From Bradyrhizobium zhengyangense (GTDB taxonomy: Bacteria; Pseudomonadota; Alphaproteobacteria; Rhizobiales; Xanthobacteraceae), in contig NZ_JAKLUA010000001.1 in the NCBI RefSeq assembly GCF_022012435.1, forward strand, positions 806,001 to 870,000: DNA of 64,000 nt. Reading direction: 5' to 3'. The translations under genes were made by a program, and so were the position numbers. The notes below the pieces were generated by a model that was given only the letters and a program-made list of their open reading frames with translations, did no database searches and was not told where the DNA came from. This document shows, piece by piece, positions 1 through 9,884 of the stretch (the stretch's first letter is position 1; each line of letters starts with the position of its first letter).

Positions 1-510
1 ATCCCCCGCAATCCACCATATTTAGTATTTGATTCAGGAACTCGCACTAGTTCTTGACGGGCGCTTTGGAGAGTCCTAGCTTTCGGACCGTTCGGCGCGA
101 GTGAGTTTGCGTCCCGCCGGCACTCCCCCAAAGGGTCCGCATAACTGCACTCCGCCAGGCCAGACGAAGGCAGCGGGATGAGGGCTTGTCTGCCCTCGGC
201 AGGCGGATTTTTCGGGCGCCAGAACGGGCCGGCAACAGGCTCGGATGGCATCTAGTGGCGTTGTGACGTTGTGGGGCGTTTGAACGCATGTCGGGCTCAT
301 CCCCTTGGGGGCGGATGTGTCTGGACATGCCGGCGGATGATCGGTGCGCGCATCGATCAATCACGTCGGGAGAAACTGGGCCGGATCCACCGGCTGAACT
401 GCGGTGCTCAAGGGCCTGACAAGGCCCTGAAGGAAACGCGAAACGAAATGTCGACCCGGACGCCTTCAACGAGGGGCGTATCCGGTCAAAGATAAGGACG
501 GGGCAAGACC
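1..510. other. Long upstream region of nrdJ
   Basis: I find no convincing gene here. A -35-like TTGACG lies at 54-59. Positions 14-27 (CACCATATTTAGTA) resemble an NrdR box with a few mismatches, but no second box is visible inside the window. An imperfect hairpin (about 453-487) sits just before the nrdJ ribosome-binding site. A cobalamin riboswitch was looked for because the downstream enzyme needs B12, and its conserved core was not recognised. Confidence 0.4.
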
Positions 511-3500
511 ATGCGGATTGAGCGGCGCCACACCACTTCGGGACAGTCACCTTATGCGGGAATCGAATTCCGCCTGACCACGTCGGAGATCAGGAATCCC
601 GACGGCTCGGTCGTGTTCAAAATGGACGGCGTCGAGGTCCCGGCCGAATGGTCGCAGGTCGCCTCCGACGTGCTCGCCCAGAAGTACTTTCGCAAGGCCG
701 GCGTTGCCGCGCGCCTGAAGAAGGTCGAGGAGGAATCCGTCCCCTCCTTCCTGTGGCGCTCCGTGCCCGACACCGAGGCGCTGGCCGCTCTGCCTGAGAA
801 GGAGCGCTATGTCAGCGAGCTCTCGTCAAAGCAGGTGTTCGACCGCCTTGCCGGCTGCTGGACCTATTGGGGCTGGAAGGGCAAGTATTTCTCCTCCGAC
901 GAGGACGCGCAGGCGTTCTATGACGAGCTCCGCTACATGCTCGCCATGCAGATGGTCGCGCCGAACTCGCCGCAATGGTTCAACACCGGTCTTCATTGGG
1001 CCTATGGCATCGACGGCCCCGGCCAGGGCCACTATTACGTCGACCCCTTCACCGGCAAGCTGACCAAGTCCAAGTCGGCCTATGAGCATCCGCAGCCGCA
1101 CGCCTGCTTCATCCAGGGCGTCGGTGACGACCTCGTCAACGAGGGCGGCATCATGGATCTCTGGGTCCGCGAAGCCCGCCTGTTCAAATACGGCTCCGGC
1201 ACCGGTTCCAACTTCTCCCGCCTGCGCGGCGAAGGCGAGAAGCTGTCCGGCGGCGGCCGCTCGTCCGGCCTGATGAGCTTCCTCAAGATCGGCGACCGCG
1301 CTGCCGGCGCGATCAAGTCGGGCGGCACCACGCGCCGCGCGGCCAAGATGGTCGTCGTCGACGTCGATCACCCCGATATCGAGACCTATATCGACTGGAA
1401 GGTGAAGGAGGAGCAGAAGGTCGCCGCCCTCGTCACCGGCTCCAAGATCAACCAGAAGCATCTGAAAGCGGTGCTGAAGGCCTGCGTGAACTGCGAAGGC
1501 TCGGGCGACGATTGCTTCGACCCCGAGAAGAACCCAGCGCTCCGCCGCGAGATCAAGCTCGCGCGCCGCAGCCTCGTGCCTGACAACTACATCAAGCGTG
1601 TGATCCAGTTTGCGAAGCAAGGCTACAAGGACATCCAGTTCGACACCTACGACACCGACTGGGACAGCGAAGCCTATCTCACGGTCTCCGGCCAGAACTC
1701 CAACAACTCGGTCTCGCTCCGGGACGACTTCCTCCGCGCTGTCGAGACCGACGGCGACTGGAATCTGAACGCCCGCACCTCCAAGAAGGTGACGAAGACG
1801 CTGAAGGCGCGCGACCTCTGGGAGAAGATCGGCTACGCCGCCTGGGCGTCGGCCGACCCGGGCCTGCACTTCAACACCACCATGAACGACTGGCACACCT
1901 GCAAGGCGTCCGGCGACATCCGCGCGTCGAACCCGTGCTCCGAGTACATGTTCCTGGATGACACCGCCTGCAACCTGGCCTCGGCCAACCTGCTGACCTT
2001 CTACAACACCGAGACCAAGCAGTTCGACGTTGGGGGTTACGAGCACCTCTGCCAGCTCTGGACCATCGTGCTCGAAATCTCCGTGATGATGGCGCAGTTC
2101 CCGTCGAAGGCGATCGCCGAGCTCTCCTACGAGTTCCGCACGCTCGGCCTCGGCTACGCCAATATCGGCGGCCTCTTGATGACCATGGGCCTGTCCTATG
2201 ACAGCAAGGAAGGCCGTGCGCTCTGCGGCGCGCTGACCGCTGTGATGACCGGCATCACCTACAAGACCTCGGCCGAGATCGCGGCCGAGCTCGGCACCTT
2301 CCCCGGCTACAAGAAGAACGCCGCGCACATGCTGCGCGTGATCCGCAACCACCGCCGCGCTGCCCATGGCCAATCCAACGGCTATGAGGCGCTCAGCGTC
2401 AACCCGGTCCCGCTCGACCTCGTCTCCTGCCCGCAAGCCGACCTCGTTGCCCACGCGCAGGCGGCCTGGGATGCGGCGCTCGAGCTTGGCGAAAAGCATG
2501 GCTATCGCAACGCCCAGACCACGGTCATCGCGCCCACGGGCACGATTGGCCTCGTCATGGACTGCGACACCACCGGCATCGAGCCTGATTTCGCGCTGGT
2601 GAAGTTCAAGAAGCTCGCCGGCGGCGGCTACTTCAAGATCATCAACCGCGCGGTCCCCGCGGCGCTGCGCGCGCTCGGCTATCGCGAGAGCGAGATCGCG
2701 GAGATCGAAGCCTACGCCGTCGGCCACGGCTCGCTCTCCAACGCGCCCGGCATCAACGCCTCGACCCTTAAGGCCAAAGGCTTTACCGATGAAGCCATCG
2801 CCAAGGTCGAGAAGGCGCTGCCGACCGCCTTCGACATCAAGTTCGCCTTCAACAAGTGGACCTTTGGCGAAGATTTCATCCGCGACCAGCTCGGCATCGG
2901 CGCTGAAGCCATTGCGGCTCCGGGCTTCGACCTGCTCCAGGCCGTCGGCTTCACCAAGCGCGAGATCGAGGCGGCCAACGTCCACATCTGCGGCGCGATG
3001 ACGGTGGAAGGTGCCCCCCACCTCAAGGCCGAGCACTATCCGGTGTTCGACTGCGCCAATCCCTGCGGCAAGATCGGCAAGCGTTACCTGTCGGTCGAGA
3101 GCCACATCCGCATGATGGCCGCTGCCCAGCCCTTCATCTCGGGTGCGATCTCCAAGACCATCAACATGCCGAACGACGCCACGGTGGAGGACTGCAAGTC
3201 CGCCTACATGCTGTCGTGGAAGCTCGCGCTGAAGGCCAACGCGCTCTATCGCGACGGCTCCAAGCTCAGCCAGCCGCTCAACTCGCAGCTCATCAGCGAT
3301 GACGAGGACGAGGACGATGCAGTCGAGATGCTGCACGAGAAGCCGATGGCGGCGCGCACCGCGCAAGTTGCGGAGAAGGTCGTCGAGAAGCTGGTCGAGC
3401 GCATCATCGTGATGCGCGAGCGCGAGAAGATGCCGGATCGTCGCAAGGGCTACACCCAGAAGGCGGTCGTCGGCGGCCACAAGGTGTATTTGCGCACCGG

Positions 3501-4284
3501 CGAATATGACGACGGCCGTCTCGGCGAGATCTTCATTGACATGCACAAGGAAGGCGCAGCGCTCCGCTCCTTCATCAACAATTTTGCGATCGCGGTCTCC
3601 CTCGGTCTGCAATACGGCGTGCCGCTGGACGAATATGTCGACGCCTTCACCTTCACCCGCTTCGAGCCGGCGGGCCCCGTGCAGGGCAACGACAGCATCA
3701 AGTACGCGACCTCGATCCTCGACTACGTCTTCCGCGAACTGGCGGTGAGCTACATGTCGCGCTTCGATCTCGCCCATGTCGATCCGACCGAGTCGAATTT
3801 CGACGCGCTCGGCAAGGGCGTCGAGGAAGGCAAGGAGCCTGATGAGAACACGGGCCACCACGCCTCCAAGCTGGTGTCGCGCGGCCTCACCCGCTCCCGC
3901 ACCGACAATCTTGTGGTGATGCGCGGCGGCTCGGCTGCGGTCGTCTCCGGCAGCGACAACGCTCCGTCAGGCGGCAGCAAGGTCACGGCGCTGGCCTCAC
4001 ACGGCGCGAGCGCGCGGGTCGGCGATGTCCTCGAAGGCGCAGTCGCGCTGAAGCAGGAAGTGGCCCACGACCTCTCGCCAACCGAGAAGCTCGAGGCGCT
4101 CCAGTGGAGCAAGGCCGGCAGCGCCGCAACGGTCGCGGCTCCCAGCAAGGCCGAGCGCCGCGCGGAAGCCAAGGCCAAGGGCTACGAGGGCGAGATGTGC
4201 TCAGAGTGCGGCAACTTCACGCTGGTGCGGAATGGCACCTGCATGAAGTGCGATACGTGCGGCAGCACGACGGGGTGCAGCTAA
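511..4284 (+). CDS. nrdJ: Vitamin B12-dependent (class II) ribonucleotide reductase
   Basis: This 1257-residue enzyme reduces ribonucleotides to deoxyribonucleotides with adenosylcobalamin as radical source, so DNA precursors can be made with or without oxygen. Visible landmarks are C199 in HACFIQG (first redox cysteine), N474-P-C-S-E478 with C476 and E478 of the active site, and A674-PTGTIG-680 of the barrel. The C-terminus carries a Cys cluster (C1230, C1233, C1244, C1247, C1250, C1256) resembling a zinc ribbon, where the family places the cysteines that re-reduce the active site. The ATG follows AAGGACGGGG. Length is normal for rhizobial NrdJ. The next gene begins 31 bases after the stop. 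Confidence 0.96.
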   Translation: MRIERRHTTSGQSPYAGIEFRLTTSEIRNPDGSVVFKMDGVEVPAEWSQVASDVLAQKYFRKAGVAARLKKVEEESVPSFLWRSVPDTEALAALPEKERYVSELSSKQVFDRLAGCWTYWGWKGKYFSSDEDAQAFYDELRYMLAMQMVAPNSPQWFNTGLHWAYGIDGPGQGHYYVDPFTGKLTKSKSAYEHPQPHACFIQGVGDDLVNEGGIMDLWVREARLFKYGSGTGSNFSRLRGEGEKLSGGGRSSGLMSFLKIGDRAAGAIKSGGTTRRAAKMVVVDVDHPDIETYIDWKVKEEQKVAALVTGSKINQKHLKAVLKACVNCEGSGDDCFDPEKNPALRREIKLARRSLVPDNYIKRVIQFAKQGYKDIQFDTYDTDWDSEAYLTVSGQNSNNSVSLRDDFLRAVETDGDWNLNARTSKKVTKTLKARDLWEKIGYAAWASADPGLHFNTTMNDWHTCKASGDIRASNPCSEYMFLDDTACNLASANLLTFYNTETKQFDVGGYEHLCQLWTIVLEISVMMAQFPSKAIAELSYEFRTLGLGYANIGGLLMTMGLSYDSKEGRALCGALTAVMTGITYKTSAEIAAELGTFPGYKKNAAHMLRVIRNHRRAAHGQSNGYEALSVNPVPLDLVSCPQADLVAHAQAAWDAALELGEKHGYRNAQTTVIAPTGTIGLVMDCDTTGIEPDFALVKFKKLAGGGYFKIINRAVPAALRALGYRESEIAEIEAYAVGHGSLSNAPGINASTLKAKGFTDEAIAKVEKALPTAFDIKFAFNKWTFGEDFIRDQLGIGAEAIAAPGFDLLQAVGFTKREIEAANVHICGAMTVEGAPHLKAEHYPVFDCANPCGKIGKRYLSVESHIRMMAAAQPFISGAISKTINMPNDATVEDCKSAYMLSWKLALKANALYRDGSKLSQPLNSQLISDDEDEDDAVEMLHEKPMAARTAQVAEKVVEKLVERIIVMREREKMPDRRKGYTQKAVVGGHKVYLRTGEYDDGRLGEIFIDMHKEGAALRSFINNFAIAVSLGLQYGVPLDEYVDAFTFTRFEPAGPVQGNDSIKYATSILDYVFRELAVSYMSRFDLAHVDPTESNFDALGKGVEEGKEPDENTGHHASKLVSRGLTRSRTDNLVVMRGGSAAVVSGSDNAPSGGSKVTALASHGASARVGDVLEGAVALKQEVAHDLSPTEKLEALQWSKAGSAATVAAPSKAERRAEAKAKGYEGEMCSECGNFTLVRNGTCMKCDTCGSTTGCS

Positions 4285-4315
4285 GACCAATAGCGCAAGC
4301 CGCCCGGAGGCCAAG

Positions 4316-4561
4316 ATGCCAGTTGCATTGCGCCAGGGCGGCTTGCGCTACTACTTCTTCTCCAACGAAGGCCAGCCACCCGAGCCGCCGCATGTCCACG
4401 TCAAAGGCGGCGGCCGGGACGCCAAGATCTGGCTTGAGCCCGCCATATCAATCGCCGACAGTTATGGCTTCAATCCGCGGGAACTTTCGAATATCCTGCG
4501 CGTGGTAGAAGACAACCGCGATCTTCTTCTGAAGGCTTGGCATGACCATTTCGGCAACTAG
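4316..4561 (+). CDS. DUF4160 domain protein
   Basis: An 81-residue protein that matches the DUF4160 pattern: a basic start, YYFFSNE, then PPHVHVKG and a W-LEP segment. The PxHVHV motif is the family hallmark. The start follows GGAGG at 4306-4310. Its last 20 bases overlap the next gene, a DUF2442 protein, so the two are probably translated together. DUF4160 and DUF2442 genes are often neighbours and have been suggested to be toxin-antitoxin-like. Neither the activity nor which partner would be toxic can be read from this sequence. Confidence 0.85.
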   Translation: MPVALRQGGLRYYFFSNEGQPPEPPHVHVKGGGRDAKIWLEPAISIADSYGFNPRELSNILRVVEDNRDLLLKAWHDHFGN

Positions 4562-4790
4562 CGTTCGCTTCGACGAGCACACGATGTGGGTCGAACTGTC
4601 CGACGGCCGGACACTCGGCATACCGCTCGCATGGTTTCCGCGTCTGCTGCATGCGACGCCCGCCGAACGCGAGCAGGTCGAACTCAGCCGCGTCGGTTTG
4701 CATTGGGAAGCGCTTGACGAGGACATATCCGTTGCAGGCCTCCTTGCCGGACGTGGCGACGTGACGCGATCCCCGGAACATGCAGCATAG
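4542..4790 (+). CDS. DUF2442 domain protein
   Basis: An 82-residue protein with the DUF2442 layout: a short beta strand followed by DGRTLGIPLAWFPRL, then a helix and GLHWEALDEDISVAGLL near the C-terminus. It starts inside the 3' end of the DUF4160 gene, indicating translational coupling. Proteins of this family are small and are thought to bind a partner or DNA, but no function is established. The pair sits directly behind nrdJ on the same strand and may share its transcript, or have its own promoter within nrdJ. Confidence 0.85.
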   Translation: MTISATSVRFDEHTMWVELSDGRTLGIPLAWFPRLLHATPAEREQVELSRVGLHWEALDEDISVAGLLAGRGDVTRSPEHAA

Positions 4791-4920
4791 GTGAACCTCT
4801 CTCGGGCAAAAGCCCGAAGGATGGCTTGAGCCATTGCGAAACCCATCACGCCACCCCGACTGTTGATGGGATTCGCTACGCCCAACTCACCCTACGCGCT
4901 CCATCCGGACCATCAGCCCC

Positions 4921-5124
4921 TCACCGCTCGTCATCCGCCACCGCATCTCGACGCGCCTGCCTCGCGGCCCGCCTCGCCGCCCTCCTCGCAGCCCAGCGCG
5001 CGCGAAACTGCTTTGCGGCACGAAAGGTTCGCGGCGCCACGACCTGAAAGGCCATTGAGGCTATTCCGGCGACCATTCCTTTCACCACGTCGAAAGCGAA
5101 ATCGGGTCCAACATACTTCCACAT
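4921..5124 (-). CDS. Small basic membrane-associated protein
   Basis: A 67-residue hypothetical protein. The ATG at 5124 has a perfect AAGGAGG seven bases upstream, which decides the start over longer in-frame versions. A hydrophobic stretch at about residues 11-30 (VVKGMVAGIASMAFQVVA) is followed by a strongly basic Arg/Ala tail (residues 36-60), a pattern of a single membrane segment with a positively charged cytoplasmic end. I do not recognise a family. It runs opposite to the DUF2442 gene and ends 130 bases beyond it. Confidence 0.7.
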   Translation of the reverse strand: MWKYVGPDFAFDVVKGMVAGIASMAFQVVAPRTFRAAKQFRARWAARRAARRAARQARRDAVADDER

Positions 5125-5187
5125 GACCCTGCCTCCTTCTCGCGAAGGCGCCGCCGATCCGGAATGGGCAGATTGCGAACATGAAAA

Positions 5188-5212
5188 GGCCCCGTCCGTC
5201 ACCGGCGGGGCC
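5188..5212 (-). terminator. Rho-independent terminator on the minus strand
   Basis: GGCCCCG (5188-5194) pairs with CGGGGCC (5206-5212), with further pairing inside the loop. Read on the minus strand the stem is followed by TTTTC. It therefore ends a leftward transcript coming from above 5212, where the only candidate is the 29-codon frame at 5237-5326. Confidence 0.7.
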
Positions 5213-5236
5213 TCGGGAAACTCTCTGTGCGCTTGT

Positions 5237-5326
5237 TCAGCGCACGCGAAATCTCTCGGTACACCCGCTCATGGTGGACTCGATGAACCAGCTGCAAAGC
5301 ATGGCTGTGCGATGAAAAACGCCCAT
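5237..5326 (-). CDS. Candidate 29-residue peptide ahead of a terminator
   Basis: An ATG at 5326 opens a 29-codon frame (begins MGVFHRTAML, ends ERFRVR) that stops 25 bases before the stem of a strong leftward terminator. A frame this short could occur by chance and the ribosome-binding site is weak (GGTGAT). The adjacent terminator shows that something short is transcribed leftward here: this peptide, a leader, or a small RNA. Confidence 0.35.
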   Translation of the reverse strand: MGVFHRTAMLCSWFIESTMSGCTERFRVR

Positions 5327-5716
5327 AGCGATCACCCAACAGTTTCGAAATGCGATGGCGCCCGATGCGCAATGCCAAGCGCGCGCATGAGAGGCGTGAT
5401 GGCGACAGATAAGCAGACTGGATGGCCGCCGTCTGTGGCGTAATTCACATCTGCGGTCTGACTTTTGGGGGCGTGGGCGAGAGATGATGGGTTTCGCAAA
5501 GAGCTCAATCCACGCTGCGCGCTGCGATCTATCGCAATGGTTGTGTCGCGCACGGTTGATCCCCCGAGGATTGCCGCGCGCGGACGCTGGCGCTCGTAGC
5601 ACTCTTTCCGACCGATCGGACATATCTTGCGCTGGATCAAGACCCAGTGAGTCGCTAACGGTCATGACAACTCTGTTTCGATCGTCAGTGACGGTCGAAT
5701 CTCCCAAGTGGGACCA
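5327..5716. other. Region without a recognised gene
   Basis: Between the candidate peptide and the hairpin before the kinase gene I see no frame with a convincing ribosome-binding site or family resemblance. It probably holds the leftward promoter for the short transcript and the rightward promoter of the kinase. Confidence 0.4.
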
Positions 5717-5751
5717 CCGGCGCGCAACGACGTTGCATCGTTGCGCGCCGG
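5717..5751. promoter_or_regulatory. Perfect 14-bp inverted repeat before the kinase start
   Basis: CCGGCGCGCAACGA (5717-5730) is exactly complementary to 5738-5751, with a 7-base spacer. The repeat ends 12 bases before the kinase ATG, leaving only CGCGAGAGCGTC for ribosome binding. As RNA it would be a very stable hairpin next to the start; as DNA it could be an operator. Confidence 0.6.
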
Positions 5752-5763
5752 CGCGAGAGCGTC

Positions 5764-8013
5764 ATGTGGCATCAGAGGACCATTCGCTTCTGGCTGATCT
5801 GCCTGGTCATCGCCTGCGTTCTGCCAGTGACGCTGGCGGCGGGCTTCATGATCGTGCATTCCTACCGGCAAAATACCGCTTCTGTCGGTCAGAGCACGGT
5901 TGCCACCACCCGCGCGCTGATCCAGGCCGTCGATGCCGAGTTGTACGGGGTGCAATCCGCGCTGCAGGCGCTCGCAACATCGCCTCATCTCTCCTCCGGC
6001 AACCTCGAGGGCTTCTATGGCCAGGCGCGCGAGGCGCTGACCGTTCTGACCGGCACCAACATCGTCCTCACCGATCCCGCGGCGCAGCAGGTCCTCAATA
6101 CGCTGCGGCCGTTTGGCGCTCCCCTGCCCCGGCATGGACAGCCCGACGTCGTGCGGCGGATCCTCGAAACCGGCGAACCCGTCGTTTCCGATCTTTTCCT
6201 CGGTCCCGTCGTCGACAATTGGGTGTTCGTGGTCGAGGTGCCGGTGCTCGCGAACGGCAAGATCATCTACACGCTGGCCATGGGCATCACCCCCGATCGC
6301 CTGAGCGGGATCCTGCGCAGGCAGAATATTCCGCCGAGCTGGGTCGCTGCGATTTTCGATGGCACCGGCATCATCGTCGCGCGCACGCATGCCCCGGACC
6401 AGTTCATCGGCAAGAAGGGCGCGGCTGAATTCGTCCGGCGCTTCACGGAAGTCGCCGAGGCCAGCATCGAAACCACGACGGTCGAAGGCATCCCGATTTT
6501 CAGCAGCTTCAGCCGCTCCCCCCGATCCGGCTGGACGGTCGGCATGGGCATACCGCTCGCCGATCTGACTGCGGATGCCCGGCAATCGATCGCGTTCAAC
6601 GCTGCAATTGCCGGCACCATGCTTGCGATGGGCTGCCTCGCGGCCGCGATCTTCGGTGCCCGCATCAGCCGTTCGATCAGGAGGCTCAGCGCCCCGGCCC
6701 TTGCACTGGGGTCACCGGGACTGCCGTCGATTCCCGTCACCGACATCATCGAGATCGACGAGGTCGGCCAGGCGCTGGTCAGAGCCTCGCACCTGATTGC
6801 GCTGCGCGAGCGCGAACGCCTCCAGAGAGAAGCGGAGACGCGCGAGGCAGTGGTCGCAAAGCAGGTGGCCGAACAAGCCAATCGCGCGAAATCGGAATTT
6901 CTGGCGTCGATGAGCCACGAGTTGCGAACGCCACTCGGCGCCATTTCCGGCTTCGCCCAATTGCTGCACGGGGCGGGAGATGCGCTCGCGCGCGATCGCC
7001 GGATTCGTTACACGGAGAACATCATGACGGCGAGCGAGCATCTCGAAAATGTCATCAATGATATATTGGACATGGCCCGCCTCGAGGCCGGACACGTCAA
7101 GCTCGACCTCGAGACGCTCGATTGCCTGGAAATCATGACCGAAGCGAGCCGCACGCTGGAGCTCCAGGCCCGCAAGCGCGGCATTGTCTTCACGGTGGAC
7201 ACCTCGGCAAACCTTCCGCTCGTCACCGCCGACCGGACCCGTCTGATCCAGGTCCTGCTCAATCTCGGAAGCAACGCCATCAAGTACAACATCCCGGGCG
7301 GCTGGGTTCAGCTGTCGGCGATCCCGGTCGGCAGCATGGTCCGCTTCATCGTCCGGGATACCGGACCGGGCATCCGTCCGGCGCTTCGCGACCAGATTTT
7401 CCAGCCGTTCAATCGCCTCGGCGCCGAACTCACCCAGGTCGAGGGGACCGGCATCGGTCTTGCTCTCACTCGCCGGCTGGTGCTGGCAATGAACGGTCGC
7501 ATCGACTTCGATAGCACCGAAGGAGAAGGCAGCAAATTCTGGGTCGACCTGCCGGCCGCCGATGAGGGCGCCACGACGTCAGCGAAGGTTGCGACGCCAT
7601 TGCCTGCAGCCACCCCACTTGCGCGGAATACGGTTCTCTATATCGAGGACAAGATCCCGAATCTCGAATTGATGCGTGGCGTCGTCGAAAATGCGGGAGG
7701 CATCCGCTTGCTCGATGCGCAGACCGTCAAGGACGGGATCGCCATTGCGCGATCGGTGAAGCCCGATCTCGTCATCACTGACATTCACCTGTCCGACGGC
7801 AAGGGATTCGACGTTCTGCAGAGCCTGCGCGAAGATCCTTCCACCGCGCACATTCCGGTCGTCGCGCTGACTGCGGATGCTATGCAAGCCAACATGAACA
7901 ACATGAAGCGCGTCGGATTCGACTACATCCTGACCAAACCATTCAAGATCGCCGAGCTGGTGAACTTGCTGCGCAGCCGGCTCCCAAATCAGCCAGGTCC
8001 GCTCGATCCTTAG
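5764..8013 (+). CDS. Membrane hybrid sensor histidine kinase with receiver domain
   Basis: A 749-residue signalling protein. A first membrane helix (about residues 9-31) and a second (about 281-303) enclose a periplasmic sensor of Cache type. A coiled coil (350-378) leads to the dimerisation domain with phospho-acceptor H385 in SMSHELRTPLG. The ATP-binding domain shows N-box NLGSNAIKYN, DTGPGI and GTGIGLAL. A C-terminal receiver domain carries phospho-acceptor D673 in VITDIH and the KPF lysine. No response regulator gene is adjacent, so the output partner is unknown. A stable hairpin lies directly before the start. Confidence 0.92.
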   Translation: MWHQRTIRFWLICLVIACVLPVTLAAGFMIVHSYRQNTASVGQSTVATTRALIQAVDAELYGVQSALQALATSPHLSSGNLEGFYGQAREALTVLTGTNIVLTDPAAQQVLNTLRPFGAPLPRHGQPDVVRRILETGEPVVSDLFLGPVVDNWVFVVEVPVLANGKIIYTLAMGITPDRLSGILRRQNIPPSWVAAIFDGTGIIVARTHAPDQFIGKKGAAEFVRRFTEVAEASIETTTVEGIPIFSSFSRSPRSGWTVGMGIPLADLTADARQSIAFNAAIAGTMLAMGCLAAAIFGARISRSIRRLSAPALALGSPGLPSIPVTDIIEIDEVGQALVRASHLIALRERERLQREAETREAVVAKQVAEQANRAKSEFLASMSHELRTPLGAISGFAQLLHGAGDALARDRRIRYTENIMTASEHLENVINDILDMARLEAGHVKLDLETLDCLEIMTEASRTLELQARKRGIVFTVDTSANLPLVTADRTRLIQVLLNLGSNAIKYNIPGGWVQLSAIPVGSMVRFIVRDTGPGIRPALRDQIFQPFNRLGAELTQVEGTGIGLALTRRLVLAMNGRIDFDSTEGEGSKFWVDLPAADEGATTSAKVATPLPAATPLARNTVLYIEDKIPNLELMRGVVENAGGIRLLDAQTVKDGIAIARSVKPDLVITDIHLSDGKGFDVLQSLREDPSTAHIPVVALTADAMQANMNNMKRVGFDYILTKPFKIAELVNLLRSRLPNQPGPLDP

Positions 8014-8120
8014 TCCCCCAGCCACGCCGCCCGAAATACCTTTGCGACCGCGCCTTTCACCCCTACACTTCCCACCCCACCGGGTTTGCAACGGAACCGG
8101 TTAGACGCGGAGGACAAGCG

Positions 8121-8636
8121 ATGTCCAAGCCGGAAAGCTTCCCGATCGAGAAAATCTTCGTTCCGACGAAGAGAAAGAAGGACATCAAGCCCGAGATCGT
8201 GGAAGAGATCGCGGAAAGCATGTTGGACATCGGGCAACAGGCCCCCATCTCCGTCCGAACCGAGGGAGACCGCCTCGTCCTGGTCGAGGGATTGCAGCGG
8301 CTCGAAGCCTGCAAGGCGCTCGGCGAGACCACCATTCTCGGTGTCGTGGTTCCGGCCGAGCTTGCGCAGCACAGAAAGTTCCTGTCCGAGGGGCCCGAGG
8401 TCGAGGCAGAGCGCATCAAGATGGCGCGATTGAAACAGTTGCGCCTCGAGAAGGAAGCCGCAGAGGCATCGACGGCTGTCTTGAGGGGCGTCAACGCAAC
8501 CGAAGTGCCGCGTACCCGTCCGACGAAAGGCGTCCGCGACAATCCGAAGGCATCACCGGGCCGGCCTGCGAAATCGTCCCCGAAAACATTGTCGGACTGG
8601 ATCACGCAGCAAAAAGGCAGCGGCGGCCGCTATTGA
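8121..8636 (+). CDS. ParB N-terminal (ParB/sulfiredoxin fold) domain protein
   Basis: A 171-residue protein whose first 80 residues follow the ParB N-terminal pattern: PIEKIFVPTKRKKD, an EIAESMLDIGQQAPISVR helix-strand and GLQRLEACKALGE, the region that binds nucleotide in ParB-like proteins. The helix-turn-helix of chromosomal ParB is absent. The C-terminal half is a charged helix followed by a Lys/Pro/Ser-rich tail. It is therefore not the chromosome-partitioning ParB. Stand-alone members are often regulatory or plasmid-related; its role here is unknown. It is convergent with the desaturase gene. Confidence 0.75.
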   Translation: MSKPESFPIEKIFVPTKRKKDIKPEIVEEIAESMLDIGQQAPISVRTEGDRLVLVEGLQRLEACKALGETTILGVVVPAELAQHRKFLSEGPEVEAERIKMARLKQLRLEKEAAEASTAVLRGVNATEVPRTRPTKGVRDNPKASPGRPAKSSPKTLSDWITQQKGSGGRY

Positions 8637-8651
8637 TTGCCGGCCACCCGC

Positions 8652-9632
8652 TCAGTCCCGCCGCCGCTCGTTCTCCGGGTGAATGAAAATATCGGTCACC
8701 AGCCCGAGCTTCCCCAATCCCAAAATGATCAGCCCGTTGATGTCGATTTCGTACCAGGCGTGCGAGAGATACGCATCGCGCGGAAAGCGGTGATGGTTGT
8801 TGTGAAGGCCCTCGCCGAAGGTGATGAGCGTCGTGACCAGTTCGTTGGTGGTGCCGTCGTCGAGCTCGTAGCGGCGATAGCCCCAGCGGCCGTCGCTGTG
8901 GCAGACCGAATTCACCAGCGAGGTCGCCATCGTCATCATGTAGCTGCGGAACAGGCCGGAGAACAGCACGCAGCCGATCATCGTGTGCACGCCGCCGGCC
9001 GCATAGCCGATGCCGCCGGGAATGATCAGCGCCGACAGCGCGTACCAGTACCAGCGCGTCCTGGTGAAGAACATCGCGATAGGATCGGCCAGGATATCCC
9101 TTGCGTAGTATTCGGCATCGGTGGTTGCCTGGTCCCACACCCAGCCGCCCTGCGCATGCCCCATCCCCTTGGCGAAGCCTTCGATGCGGTGGCCGAAGCC
9201 GTCATAGTAAGGGCTGTGAACGTCGCCGGGCTTGTCGGAGTGAAGATGGTGCCGCCGGTGGTTGCTCACCCATTTCAGGATCGAGCCCTGCACCGCCATT
9301 GTGGCAATCGCAGCCAGGATCGTCCGCATCACAGGACCGCAGCGATAGCTGCGGTGGACGAAGTAGCGATGCATGAAGCCGATTCCCATCGTCGTCAGCA
9401 TGAACATGCCGAGGAAGACCGAGATCTCCACGCGTCCAAGGCCGTAGGTGAAAGCCCAGATCAGCGCCCCGATCGAGCCCGCGATCATCAGGGCGAACGA
9501 GATGTAGGAATCGCGAAACTTGGCGTCGACGACAGGGCCTTCGACCAGCACGCCGGGCGGCATTTTCGGCGCCTTGTTCCGGCCGGATCCCTCCTCTGCA
9601 ACCACGCCCTCAACGACGGTCATTTCAGCCAA
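8652..9632 (-). CDS. Acyl-CoA/acyl-lipid desaturase
   Basis: A 326-residue integral-membrane di-iron desaturase that would introduce a double bond into fatty acyl chains. The three histidine boxes are all present: H88RYFVH93, H125RRHH129 and H277NNHH281. Hydrophobic segments lie at about 43-62, 68-86, 101-118 and 190-230, as in delta-9-type enzymes. The N-terminal 35 residues are polar. There are no electron-transfer partner genes next to it. It probably adjusts membrane fluidity; the regiospecificity cannot be read from sequence. Confidence 0.9.
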   Translation of the reverse strand: MAEMTVVEGVVAEEGSGRNKAPKMPPGVLVEGPVVDAKFRDSYISFALMIAGSIGALIWAFTYGLGRVEISVFLGMFMLTTMGIGFMHRYFVHRSYRCGPVMRTILAAIATMAVQGSILKWVSNHRRHHLHSDKPGDVHSPYYDGFGHRIEGFAKGMGHAQGGWVWDQATTDAEYYARDILADPIAMFFTRTRWYWYALSALIIPGGIGYAAGGVHTMIGCVLFSGLFRSYMMTMATSLVNSVCHSDGRWGYRRYELDDGTTNELVTTLITFGEGLHNNHHRFPRDAYLSHAWYEIDINGLIILGLGKLGLVTDIFIHPENERRRD

Positions 9633-9760
9633 TCCATGGATGCAACATCAGCTCATCTGCAACGAGAAGGTACAGAGGCCCGATATCCAGGGCAACCCGT
9701 GGAAGCGCGGTGATGGCAACAGCTGTCGCGGGGGTTAACGCGAAAACGGCGATCTCGGTG

Positions 9761-9882
9761 TCGTAGGGCGGGCAAAGCGGCCGCCGTAGCTCGCAGAGCG
9801 AAGGCGGAAGCATGCCCACGCATTGCTTGTACCCGAGAGAGACCGTGGGCACGGCGCAAGGGCGCCTTTGCCCACCCTACGG
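9761..9882. repeat. Bradyrhizobium-type intergenic inverted repeat, copy A
   Basis: The left end (CGTAGGGCGGGCAAAGC, from 9762) is nearly complementary to the right end (CTTTGCCCACCCTACG, to about 9881). The interior contains CCGTGGGCACGGCGCAAGGG, which recurs at 10528-10572 and 44380-44478. It fills the gap between the desaturase gene and the next gene. Confidence 0.75.
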
Positions 9883-9884
9883 CA

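Noticed and set aside
1..510. Cobalamin riboswitch upstream of nrdJ
   Set aside because: The core AGCCAGGAGACC-type box and the CCACTG element are not present in a recognisable order. Some GC-rich stretches only resemble them.
826..3861. A 1011-codon open frame antisense to nrdJ
   Set aside because: It runs over the conserved NrdJ frame in GC-rich DNA, where long antisense frames arise from codon bias. It matches no family and nrdJ residues are intact.
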